This document shows positions 1 to 6,560 of a stretch of 9,999 nucleotides of DNA, piece after piece (position 1 is the stretch's first letter; each line of letters opens with the position of its first letter). Source of the DNA: CAYURR01 sp964446745 (GTDB lineage Bacteria; Bacillota; Clostridia; Lachnospirales; WQUN01); NCBI GenBank assembly GCA_964446745.1, contig CAYURR010000111.1, forward strand, positions 1-9,999. The letters run 5' to 3'. The notes beneath the pieces are model-generated. The model saw nothing but the letters and a program-made list of their open reading frames with translations, was not told the origin of the DNA and searched no databases. A program made the translations under genes and the position numbers.

Positions 1-511
1 GGGCAAGAAGCTGCTGTTTATGGGCAATGAGTTCGGGCAGTTCTCCGAGTGGAGCGAGGCCCGAAGTCTCGACTGGTTCCTGCTCGAGTACCCGCATCAC
101 AAGACTATGCAGGACTATGTACGCGACCTGAACCATCTGTATAAAAACGAGCACGCATTATGGTACAAGGATTTCTCACCCGGCGGCTTTGAATGGATCA
201 ACTGCAACGATAACGAACGCAGTCTGTTTACGTTTGTACGCTTCGGCGAGAATGACGAAGAAATGCTGCACTTTGTTTGCAACTTTACCCCGAATCCGAT
301 CATGGACTACCGTATGGGTGTCGCCAAAAACGGCACATATGTAGAGATTATGAACAGCGATGATATAAAATACGGCGGTAGCGGCATACTAAACACAGAA
401 CCGCTGACAGCCGAGCCCATCGAGTGGGACAACAGGCCGTACAGCATCGGCCTGAAGGTGCCGCCGCTCGGTATGGCGGTGTTGAAGTTCAAGGCCGATC
501 GTGGTAAATAA
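1..511 (+). CDS. glgB: 1,4-alpha-glucan branching enzyme, C-terminal part (5' end outside window)
   Basis: This is the 3' end of a glycogen branching enzyme gene, which in full makes alpha-1,6 branches by moving a piece of alpha-1,4-glucan in cytoplasmic glycogen synthesis. The reading frame is open from base 2, so the start lies upstream of the window. The first visible residues, GKKLLFMGNEFGQ followed by EW..A.SLDW, match the end of the GH13 barrel in GlgB, and LVRDLN-like VRDLNHLY follows. The rest is the C-terminal all-beta domain: GFEWINCND, a RSLFTFVR strand, NFTPNP, DYRMGV, EIMNSD and the closing VPPLGMAVLKF. The catalytic Asp and Glu of GH13 would lie upstream and cannot be checked. 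The stop is TAA at 509-511. No terminator stands between it and the metG T-box, which begins about 10 nt later, so readthrough into that leader is possible. The gene is GC-rich, like metG. The assignment is secure from domain order and conserved words. Confidence 0.95.
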   Translation, partial: GKKLLFMGNEFGQFSEWSEARSLDWFLLEYPHHKTMQDYVRDLNHLYKNEHALWYKDFSPGGFEWINCNDNERSLFTFVRFGENDEEMLHFVCNFTPNPIMDYRMGVAKNGTYVEIMNSDDIKYGGSGILNTEPLTAEPIEWDNRPYSIGLKVPPLGMAVLKFKADRGK

Positions 512-519
512 AATATTGC

Positions 520-840
520 AATTAATAAAAGGCGAAGAAGAGAAGAGTAGGTATCGTAGGTTTTTACAGAGAACCCTCGGGGCTGAGAAGAGGGTAAACC
601 GAACATATTGAACATGGTCTCGGAGCTGCGTACCGACTAAGGGTTTCTATGCAAACCCTTGTAGGCTACGACGGGTACACCCGTTACAGTGTCATGCTAT
701 CGGCAGCGAAGCGGTTTATCCGTGAGTGCCCGCAGCAGATGAGGTGCATATCGTGAGATATGTGCGAATTTAGGGTGGTAACACGAAGCGTATGCTCTCG
801 TCCCTGAAAATATATATTTTCGGGGAGGGGAGCATTTTTT
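520..840 (+). promoter_or_regulatory. Met-specific T-box riboswitch leader of metG
   Basis: This is a tRNA-sensing leader that terminates transcription when tRNA-Met is charged and reads through when it is uncharged. Visible elements in order: an AGUA-type S-turn word near 545-549; a Stem I helix GGTTT 559-563 with AAACC 596-600; the AGAGA bulge 568-572; a distal stem ACCCTC 573-578 with GAGGGT 590-595; and the specifier loop GAAC-ATG-G, with ATG at 614-616 followed by the expected purine and then TCTCGGAGC. Two further hairpins follow (AAGGGTTT 639-646 with AAACCCTT 653-660; ACGGGT 671-676 with ACCCGT 679-684). The T-box itself is AGGGTGGTAACACG at 772-785, after GAATTT at 766. The UGGU bulge would pair with an ACCA tail, as expected for tRNA-Met. 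The AUG specifier and the metG gene downstream agree. A TAAAAT at 509-514 is a possible -10, but no well-spaced -35 is seen. Confidence 0.95.
792..840 (+). terminator. Intrinsic terminator of the metG T-box
   Basis: A long stem (ATGCTC from 792 pairing with GAGCAT ending at 835, continuing through TCCC with GGGG and TGAAAA with TTTTCG) is followed by a run of Ts at 835-840. The 5' arm CGTCCCT is also the partner of the T-box AGGG at 772-775, so the terminator and antiterminator exclude each other, as in standard T-boxes. Confidence 0.93.
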
Positions 841-886
841 GTTTTGATTTTCGTTATCAGTGTGTAAGAATAAAAGATTAAATATT

Positions 887-891
887 GGAGG
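887..891 (+). promoter_or_regulatory. Ribosome binding site that fixes the metG start
   Basis: GGAGG at 887-891 lies 8 nt before ATG 900. An in-frame TTG at 885 would put this site inside the coding sequence, and the ATG at 892 is out of frame. The start is therefore ATG 900, and the protein begins MKILIGGAWPYANG, as in other MetRS. Confidence 0.85.
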
Positions 892-899
892 ATGTTTTT

Positions 900-2549
900 A
901 TGAAAATATTGATAGGCGGGGCGTGGCCGTATGCGAACGGCTCACTGCATATAGGGCATATAGCGGGGCTTTTGTCCGGGGATGTAATAGCACGGTACCA
1001 CAGGGCCAAGGGGGATGATGTATACTTCGTATCGGGCAGCGACTGCTACGGGACGCCCGTGGCCGTACGCGCAAAACAGGAAGGCATATCACCCAGTGAG
1101 ATCAGCGATCACTACCACGAGGAGTTCTGCGAGTGCTTTAAAAAGCTCGGGTTCAGCTACGACGGTTATGGCAAGACGACTGCAGACGCGCATAAGGATT
1201 TTGTAAAAGACTTTCACCGGACACTCTACGATAGCGAATATATATATGAGAAATCCGTACCTCAGGCGTATTGCGAGGGTTGCGAGAGCTTCTTGGCGGA
1301 TCGATATGTAAACGGTCTGTGTCCGCGTTGCGGGGAAAAGGCGCGTGGTGATCAATGCGAGGCCTGCGGCAGCGTGCTTGAACCCGAGACGCTGGTAGAA
1401 CCCAAATGTGCGGTATGCGGCAAGACACCGGTGTTTAAGGAGAGTACGCATCTGTTTATCGCGATAACGCGGATGGAGGAACAACTGCGTGCATTGGTCG
1501 ACGCGAATCCGTATTGGCGAAAAAACGCGATAGCGTTTACAAATCGGTATATCAATGAGGGCTTACGGGATAGGGCGGTTACGAGGGATCTGGACTGGGG
1601 TATTGAGGTGCCGAAACAGGGCTACGAGGACAAGCGGATTTATATATGGGCCGAGAATGTACTCGGTTACTTGTCAGTGAGCAAACAGGTATGCGAGGCA
1701 CGCGACACGGATTTCGGCGAGCTTTGGGGCGAAAACGCCCGGCACTACTATGTGCATGGCAAGGACAATATCCCGTTCCATACGATTATATTGCCAGCGT
1801 TGTTGTTTGCACATGACAATGCGAGGGGTAGGGCGGAGTATGATGCTAGCGCTCAGCCGTGGCATCTGCCAGATATGATCGTATCCAGTGAATATATGAC
1901 GATAGAGGGTCGCAAGATCTCGACGAGTCAGAACCACGCGATATGGATAAAGGATGTAATAGACACATATGACGCGGATTCCCTGCGATATTTCATGATC
2001 GCAAACGGCCCCGAGCGTAGGGATGCGGACTTTACATGGCGGGAGTATATCAATAGCCACAACGGGGAGCTACTTGGCGCGTACGGCAACTTCGTGAACC
2101 GCAATCTCGCGTTTGTGGTTAAGTATCTGGACGGCGTACTGCCCGCACCGACAGATGATACTGCGAACGCAGAGGGAGGCGGTGATACGATTAAAACCCG
2201 TGTGGAGGCAACATTTAAAGAAGCGGGAGAGCTAATTGAGCAGGGCAATCTGCGCGATGCTCTGGATCGTATCTTTGAGCTCGTGCGCTACGGAAACAAA
2301 TACTTCGATGAGAACAAGCCGTGGGAGACACGGCATACGGATATCAAATCATGCAACACGACTATATATAACTGTGTGTATCTCGTGGCAAATTTAGCCG
2401 CAATGCTCACGCCGTTTCTGCCGTTTTCGTCTGAGAAGGTCGCCGCTTGGCTGGATATGGATCTCAAATGGCAGCCGCGCAGCATAGCGCCGGGGTATAG
2501 GATATCCGAGACGCCGGTGTTGTTTCAGAGGATTGCGAAGGAGAAGTGA
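900..2549 (+). CDS. metG: Methionyl-tRNA synthetase
   Basis: This cytoplasmic class I synthetase attaches methionine to initiator and elongator tRNA-Met using ATP. It has 549 residues. The Rossmann fold opens with AWPYANGSLHIGH, the HIGH motif at residues 17-20. The connective-peptide insert carries four CxxC knuckles (C125/C128, C141/C144, C153/C156, C170/C173), the two-zinc-knuckle form. The KMSKS loop is GRKISTS, residues 337-343, with Thr in place of the second Lys. The helical anticodon-binding domain follows from about residue 385 (GAYGNFVNRNLAF). The protein stops near residue 549 and lacks the C-terminal tRNA-binding (Trbp111-like) domain that makes B. subtilis and E. coli MetRS about 660-680 residues, so it is the short form. 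The T-box with a Met specifier directly upstream supports the substrate. The gene is GC-rich, unlike glyS downstream. No terminator is seen before the glyS promoter. Confidence 0.97.
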   Translation: MKILIGGAWPYANGSLHIGHIAGLLSGDVIARYHRAKGDDVYFVSGSDCYGTPVAVRAKQEGISPSEISDHYHEEFCECFKKLGFSYDGYGKTTADAHKDFVKDFHRTLYDSEYIYEKSVPQAYCEGCESFLADRYVNGLCPRCGEKARGDQCEACGSVLEPETLVEPKCAVCGKTPVFKESTHLFIAITRMEEQLRALVDANPYWRKNAIAFTNRYINEGLRDRAVTRDLDWGIEVPKQGYEDKRIYIWAENVLGYLSVSKQVCEARDTDFGELWGENARHYYVHGKDNIPFHTIILPALLFAHDNARGRAEYDASAQPWHLPDMIVSSEYMTIEGRKISTSQNHAIWIKDVIDTYDADSLRYFMIANGPERRDADFTWREYINSHNGELLGAYGNFVNRNLAFVVKYLDGVLPAPTDDTANAEGGGDTIKTRVEATFKEAGELIEQGNLRDALDRIFELVRYGNKYFDENKPWETRHTDIKSCNTTIYNCVYLVANLAAMLTPFLPFSSEKVAAWLDMDLKWQPRSIAPGYRISETPVLFQRIAKEK

Positions 2550-2557
2550 AATTCGTG

Positions 2558-2586
2558 CTTACACTTTTCCGCGTATGTGGTATAAT
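2558..2586 (+). promoter_or_regulatory. Sigma-A type promoter for the glyS T-box transcript
   Basis: CTTACA at 2558-2563 (4 of 6 to TTGACA) is separated by exactly 17 nt from a perfect TATAAT at 2581-2586. Transcription would start near 2593, just ahead of Stem I of the Gly T-box and shortly after the metG stop codon. Confidence 0.8.
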
Positions 2587-2592
2587 AGCTAA

Positions 2593-2885
2593 AAGTTAAT
2601 ATTAAAGGCTATGAAGAGGAATAGTATACATTGTTTCTGATTTCAGAGAGAAGATGGTTGGTGCGAATCTTTATGACGTCAATGTAGAAGGCGCCTTCGA
2701 GCTGTGGTTTGAAAGGATATTATAAGGATGCTATCCGAGTAGATGCCAACGGAGATTCCACCGTGATAAGGAAAAGGCATACTGTATTTTACACTGTGCC
2801 GTTGAGTGCAGAGGTTATACTTCTGAATTTAGGTGGTACCACGGACTAAATAGTTCGCCCTAAGCTAATAGCTTAGGGCGTTTTT
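2593..2885 (+). promoter_or_regulatory. Gly-specific T-box riboswitch leader of glyS
   Basis: This is a second complete T-box leader. Stem I shows the classic AGAGAG at 2645-2650, with the distal arm AAGAT and its partner ATCTT around the conserved GGTGCGAA. The specifier loop reads GAA-GGC-G, with GGC (glycine) at 2690-2692 followed by the purine G and then CCTTCGAGC, which aligns position for position with the AUG loop of the metG leader. The T-box is AGGTGGTACCACGG at 2831-2844, after GAATTT at 2825. TTAGG 2829-2833 can pair with CCTAA 2859-2863 to form the antiterminator. The antiterminator bulge is UGGU, which predicts a discriminator A on the sensed tRNA-Gly; see findings. Uncharged tRNA-Gly would switch on glyS. 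Confidence 0.95.
2856..2885 (+). terminator. Intrinsic terminator of the glyS T-box
   Basis: A perfect 10-bp stem, CGCCCTAAGC 2856-2865 with GCTTAGGGCG 2871-2880, closes a TAATA loop and is followed by TTTTT at 2881-2885. Its 5' arm contains the CCTAA needed by the antiterminator. Confidence 0.95.
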
Positions 2886-2916
2886 GTATTTACTAAAAAA
2901 ATGGAGGTAATAGGAA

Positions 2917-4287
2917 ATGAAACAACTAAGCATGGAAACTATGATGCACTTTTGCAATCAGTATGGGTTTGTCTTTCAGGGCAGCGAGATTTACGGAGGG
3001 CTTGCAAATACTTGGGACTACGGACCGCTTGGAACACGGTTGAAAAACAATATCAAAGATGCTTGGAGATACTTTTTTATCCAAAAGGTGGATAATAGCT
3101 ATGAGTTGGATTCTGATATTTTGATGAATCCAACAGTATGGGAAGCCAGTGGTCACTTAGAGAGCTTTACAGACCCATTATTGGATTGCAGAGAATGTAA
3201 AACTCGACATCGTGCGGATAATTTAATAAATGGATTTGATAAAACGGTAAATGCCGATGTTATGACACAGGATGAAATGAATGTTTTTATCAAAGAAAAA
3301 CATGTACCTTGTCCAAACTGCAGAAAAACAAATTTTACCGAAATCAGGCAGTTTAATATGATGTTTGCAACACAACGAGGGGTTACGGAAAGCAGCTCAA
3401 CCACGATATATTTGCGTCCGGAAAACGCACAAGGTGAGTATGTCAATTTTTTAAATGTACTTCGTACAATGCGGGTTAAACTGCCATTTCGCATCGGTCA
3501 AATTGGAAAGGTGTTCCGTAATGAAATAACACCCGGAAACTTTATATTCCGAACAATTGAATTTGAACAAATGGAGTATCAAAACTTTTGCAAAAAGGGT
3601 GATGATGAAGGGCTTTATCAATATTTCAAGGATTACGGTACGGAGTTTTTCAAATTCTTAGGCTTGAGTGCCGAGCATTTAAGGTTTCATGATCATGATA
3701 AATTGGCGCATTATGCTAAGGCGGCATGTGATATTGAATATCTATTCCCATTTGGTTGGGGGGAAATAAACGGAACTCACAATCGTACGGATTTTGATTT
3801 AAAAAGACATCAAGAGTATTCGGGGAAAAATTTGACGTACTTTGATGAAGAGACAAAAGAAAGGTTTATTCCCTATATTATTGAATCCACTTACGGAGTG
3901 GGTAGGACTTTTCTTGCGGTTATGTTTGAAGCCTATGACGAAGAAATTATAAACGACAGTGATATGCGTCAAGTGCTCCGGGTAAAGCCATTTTTAGCAC
4001 CGATAAAAGTCAATGTTTTGCCGCTTGTAAAAAAACTCCATACTGCAAAAGCTATTGAAGTCTACAATATGCTTAAAAATCATTTCATGGCATCATATGA
4101 CGATGCCGGAAATATCGGGAAAAGGTATCGAAGGGGTGATGCGATAGGAACCCCATTCGCTGTTACTATTGACAACAACACGCTCGATAGCAATGTAGTA
4201 ACATTGCGAGACAGGGATACCATGGAGCAAATAAATATTCATATCGATCAACTTGCCGAATATATCAGAACAGCGGTAGCATTTTAA
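2917..4287 (+). CDS. glyS: Glycyl-tRNA synthetase, single-chain (alpha2) class II type
   Basis: This cytoplasmic enzyme charges tRNA-Gly with glycine. At 456 residues it is the homodimeric eukaryote/archaea-like type, not the GlyQ+GlyS heterotetramer. Marks in order: NTWDYGPLG (32-39); NPTVWEASGH...FTDPL; two zinc-type pairs, CREC (91-94) and CPNC (132-135); YLRPENAQG..VNF (165-178); motif 2 FRNEITPGNFIFRTIEFEQME (200-220); FGWGEINGTHNRTDFDL; motif 3 GVGRTFLAVM (327-336). An anticodon-binding domain begins near 365 (RVKPFLAPIKVNVLPL). The start ATG 2917 follows GGAGG at 2903-2907 with 9 nt spacing; the ATG at 2901 is in another frame. The gene is clearly AT-rich (one sampled row is 33% GC), whereas metG and trpB2 on either side are GC-rich, which suggests separate acquisition. 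It carries its own promoter and Gly T-box. The TAA stop lies inside the trpB2 terminator region. Confidence 0.97.
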   Translation: MKQLSMETMMHFCNQYGFVFQGSEIYGGLANTWDYGPLGTRLKNNIKDAWRYFFIQKVDNSYELDSDILMNPTVWEASGHLESFTDPLLDCRECKTRHRADNLINGFDKTVNADVMTQDEMNVFIKEKHVPCPNCRKTNFTEIRQFNMMFATQRGVTESSSTTIYLRPENAQGEYVNFLNVLRTMRVKLPFRIGQIGKVFRNEITPGNFIFRTIEFEQMEYQNFCKKGDDEGLYQYFKDYGTEFFKFLGLSAEHLRFHDHDKLAHYAKAACDIEYLFPFGWGEINGTHNRTDFDLKRHQEYSGKNLTYFDEETKERFIPYIIESTYGVGRTFLAVMFEAYDEEIINDSDMRQVLRVKPFLAPIKVNVLPLVKKLHTAKAIEVYNMLKNHFMASYDDAGNIGKRYRRGDAIGTPFAVTIDNNTLDSNVVTLRDRDTMEQINIHIDQLAEYIRTAVAF

Positions 4288-4332
4288 AAACCTTGTATCC
4301 ATCGGGTACAAACATATCCGAGAGATACAAGG
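4286..4332 (-). terminator. Terminator of trpB2 between convergent genes
   Basis: CCTTGTATC 4291-4299 and GATACAAGG 4324-4332 form a perfect 9-bp stem. Read on the minus strand, the hairpin is followed by TTTTT (4290-4286), so it fits a terminator for trpB2. No T run follows on the plus strand. It overlaps the last bases of glyS. An alternative internal hairpin also exists; see findings. Confidence 0.7.
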
Positions 4333-4345
4333 TAAGTTACTCACT

Positions 4346-5716
4346 TTAAAAGTTTATACTTGGCAATGTAGCGAAGCCTTTTGCGAGCTCGGCATCGGTA
4401 GGGACATGATCGGACATTTCGCCCGTGTTGAAGCTTGCGTATGCGGTCATATCGAAATACCCTGTGCCCGTGAGGCCGAACAATATTGTTTTCGGGTCGC
4501 GGGTTTCTTTGCATTTGAGCGCTTCGTCGATTGCACAACGGATCGCATGTGCGCTCTCGGGTGCGGGCAACGTGCCCTCGCATTTTGCAAACATCGTCGC
4601 GGCCTCGAACACTTCGGATTGCTTATAGGAAACGGCTCTCATATAACCGTCGTGATAGAGCTTGGAAACGACAGGGCTCATGCCATGGTAGCGCAAGCCG
4701 CCCGCGTGGTTTGGCGAGGGCAGGAAGCCGTGGCCCAATGTGTACATCTTCATCAACGGTGTGGTCTGTCCGATGTCGCCGAAATCAAACGCATAGCGTC
4801 CGCGCGTAAGGCTCGGACAGCTCACGGGTTCGACCGCAATAAATTCGATATTGTTGCGTTTGCGCAGCCTGTCGGCCATGAATGGTGAAATCAAGCCGCC
4901 GAGATTGGAACCGCCGCCCGCACAGCCGATGATAATATCCGGAGAGGCGCCATATTTGTCAAATGCGGCTTTGGCCTCGAGGCCGATCACGGACTGGTGG
5001 AGCACCACATGATTTAACACGCTGCCCAACACATAGCGGCAGTCGTCTGAGGACATGGAGGTTTCAAGAGCTTCGGAGATCGCGCAGCCCAACGAACCGC
5101 CGGTCTCCGGATTTGCGGCCAGAATGCGTCGGCCCGCCTCGGTCGTATTGGACGGCGACAGGATTACATTCGCACCGTATGTCTCCATGAGCACCTTTCT
5201 GTAGGGCTTTTGAAGGCCTGAGACCTTGACCATGTACACGGTTAGGTCGATGTCAAAATACGCCGTTGCCATCGACAACGCGCTGCCCCATTGACCGGCA
5301 CCGGTCTCGGTCGTGAGGTGCTTGATGCCCTGCTGCTTTGCATAATATACCTGCGCGGCTGCGGAATTTAATTTGTGTGATCCTGAGGTGTTATTGCCCT
5401 CAAATTTGTAATAGATCTGCGCCGGGGTACCAAGGGCTTGCTCAAGGCAATAGGCTCGCACAAGCGGCGCCGGGCGATACATGCGGTAAAAGGCTTGTAT
5501 GTCTTCGGGTATAGGGATGTATTCGTCCGTAACATTGAGCTCCTGGTCCACGAGCGCCTCGCAGAAAACGGGCAGAAGCTCGTCTCGCGTGCAGGGCTTG
5601 CCCGTGCCGGGGTTTAGAAGGCCGTCGGGCTTGTCTTTCATCACGGCCCTGATGTTGTGCCAAGCCTTTGGCAGTTCGCTTTCTTGCAGATATGTTTTGT
5701 AAGGGATATTAGACAT
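4346..5716 (-). CDS. trpB: TrpB2-type tryptophan synthase beta-like PLP enzyme
   Basis: This is a pyridoxal-phosphate enzyme of the TrpB2 group, which condenses indole with serine to form tryptophan. It has 456 residues, against about 400 for ordinary TrpB; the extra length is largely an N-terminal extension typical of TrpB2. Visible marks: YYKFEGNNTSGSHKLN with the Schiff-base Lys at about K115; TETGAGQWG with the catalytic Glu at E137; the phosphate-binding glycine loop GCAGGGSN at 264-271; VEPVSCPSLTRGRYAFDFGD; GTLPAPESAHA near 381-391; and the closing GLTGTGYFDM. The start ATG (5716) is preceded by AAAGGA at 5734-5729 with 12 nt spacing. No trpA or other trp gene lies next to it, so it is stand-alone; TrpB2 proteins are generally thought not to need TrpA and may salvage indole. 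The gene is GC-rich (a sampled row is 63%), runs convergent to glyS and is divergent from the Crp-like regulator. Confidence 0.93.
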   Translation of the reverse strand: MSNIPYKTYLQESELPKAWHNIRAVMKDKPDGLLNPGTGKPCTRDELLPVFCEALVDQELNVTDEYIPIPEDIQAFYRMYRPAPLVRAYCLEQALGTPAQIYYKFEGNNTSGSHKLNSAAAQVYYAKQQGIKHLTTETGAGQWGSALSMATAYFDIDLTVYMVKVSGLQKPYRKVLMETYGANVILSPSNTTEAGRRILAANPETGGSLGCAISEALETSMSSDDCRYVLGSVLNHVVLHQSVIGLEAKAAFDKYGASPDIIIGCAGGGSNLGGLISPFMADRLRKRNNIEFIAVEPVSCPSLTRGRYAFDFGDIGQTTPLMKMYTLGHGFLPSPNHAGGLRYHGMSPVVSKLYHDGYMRAVSYKQSEVFEAATMFAKCEGTLPAPESAHAIRCAIDEALKCKETRDPKTILFGLTGTGYFDMTAYASFNTGEMSDHVPTDAELAKGFATLPSINF

Positions 5717-5785
5717 TTTATTATCGCGTCCTTTGTAATGTAAATTTGTGTCAGAGTGTAGACTATCACGAATGCGAGGTATTGT

Positions 5786-5804
5786 AAACGATTCGTTGTC
5801 GTTT
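5786..5804. promoter_or_regulatory. Nested palindrome, candidate operator in the trpB2/regulator divergent region
   Basis: AAACGA 5786-5791 and TCGTTT 5799-5804 form a 6-bp inverted repeat with a 7-nt spacer. Nested within it, AACGA-T-TCGTT (5787-5797) is an 11-bp palindrome. The site lies about 70 bp before trpB2 on one side and 60 bp before the regulator on the other, a suitable place for a Crp/Fnr-type dimer. Binding is inferred only. No convincing promoter was found for either gene; TTTACA with TAGTCT (minus strand) and TTGTCG with TAAGAT (plus strand) are weak. Confidence 0.4.
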
Positions 5805-5865
5805 CTTATGGAAAGACATGATAAGATGCTTTGTAAATGAATATGGATTAAGCTGAGGTAAATAA

Positions 5866-6450
5866 ATGGATGACCACATATTAAAAGATTTTAGACAGTT
5901 TATAAGAAGCCTTTCAGATATACCTGATGAAGATATTGATTTGTTGGTGGGATTGGCAACAAAATCTGCCTACAAAACAGATGACTTATTTTCGACACCC
6001 AATACACCATCAACATCAATAGCATTTGTGGCTAAAGGCTTATTTAGGTTATACGTGATTGATAAAGATGGCGATGAAGCAACCCTTGCCTTTACAGGGG
6101 AAAATATGTTTATGAGCTCTTATGGTGCTATCATTCTTAATCAAGTACGGCCGATATACATACAGGCCATAGAGGATTCGGAGGTATATACAATCTCAAG
6201 GACAACGTTTATGAGGTATTGGGAAACAAACGTAAATGTGAAAGACCTTTTGCATAAGGTAACAGAGTTGGACTGCATACGAATTAGCAAGCGCGAATTA
6301 GGATTTTTGTTGAACGACGCTCAAACGCGATATTACACTTTCTTAAATGACTTTCCTAAATATGCAAACCGTATTAAGCTGCGCTTTATTGCTTCATATC
6401 TTGGTATATCACCTGAAACATTAAGCCGATTACGAAATAAATGCAATTGA
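5866..6450 (+). CDS. Crp/Fnr-family transcriptional regulator
   Basis: This 194-residue cytoplasmic DNA-binding protein has an N-terminal cyclic-nucleotide-binding-like beta-roll, about residues 25-115 (SIAFVAKGLFRLYVIDKDGDEATLAFTGEN, then IYIQAIEDSEVYTISR), a dimer helix near 120-150, and a C-terminal winged HTH, IKLRFIASYLGISPETLSRLR, at about 170-190. The size and the YLGISPETLSR recognition helix fit small Crp/Fnr regulators. The usual cAMP-phosphate residues (RxS in the phosphate cassette) are not evident, and no cysteine cluster for an iron-sulphur centre is present (the cysteines are C137 and C193), so the signal is unknown. ATG 5866 follows GAGG at 5855-5858 with 7 nt spacing. It is divergent from trpB2 and 110 bp upstream of a co-directional acyltransferase, which is its likeliest target along with itself. 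It is AT-rich, unlike trpB2. Confidence 0.88.
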   Translation: MDDHILKDFRQFIRSLSDIPDEDIDLLVGLATKSAYKTDDLFSTPNTPSTSIAFVAKGLFRLYVIDKDGDEATLAFTGENMFMSSYGAIILNQVRPIYIQAIEDSEVYTISRTTFMRYWETNVNVKDLLHKVTELDCIRISKRELGFLLNDAQTRYYTFLNDFPKYANRIKLRFIASYLGISPETLSRLRNKCN

Positions 6451-6487
6451 TATAGGTCAATTACTCCAGTGGCGCTCCAATGCTATC

Positions 6488-6537
6488 ATTCTTCTTGTTT
6501 TAATGAATTATATTGATGAATTATATTCAAGAAGAAT
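6488..6537. repeat. Inverted repeat enclosing a 13-bp-period tandem repeat upstream of the acyltransferase
   Basis: ATTCTTCTTG 6488-6497 and CAAGAAGAAT 6528-6537 are perfect 10-bp inverted arms. The 30-nt loop holds two copies of ATGAATTATATT (6503-6514 and 6516-6527) in direct repeat, period 13. It stands between the regulator stop (6450) and the acyltransferase SD (6548-6553). No T run follows the 3' arm, so it does not look like a simple terminator. Each repeat copy contains TATATT, which could serve as a -10, but no well-spaced -35 was found. A regulatory role is inference. Confidence 0.55.
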
Positions 6538-6560
6538 TGGATGGCTAAAGGAGCGGGAGT

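Noticed and set aside
1089..1484. Minus-strand open frames inside metG
   Set aside because: They overlap a strongly conserved synthetase gene, overlap one another, and resemble no known protein.
2901..3095. A 64-residue leader peptide beginning at ATG 2901 in front of glyS
   Set aside because: The ATG overlaps the glyS SD itself and the frame runs into glyS with no support; the T-box already explains regulation.
4406..4888. Long open frame on the plus strand inside trpB2
   Set aside because: It is opposite a clear, conserved TrpB2 gene and has no SD or recognisable domain. GC-rich genes commonly give such antisense frames.
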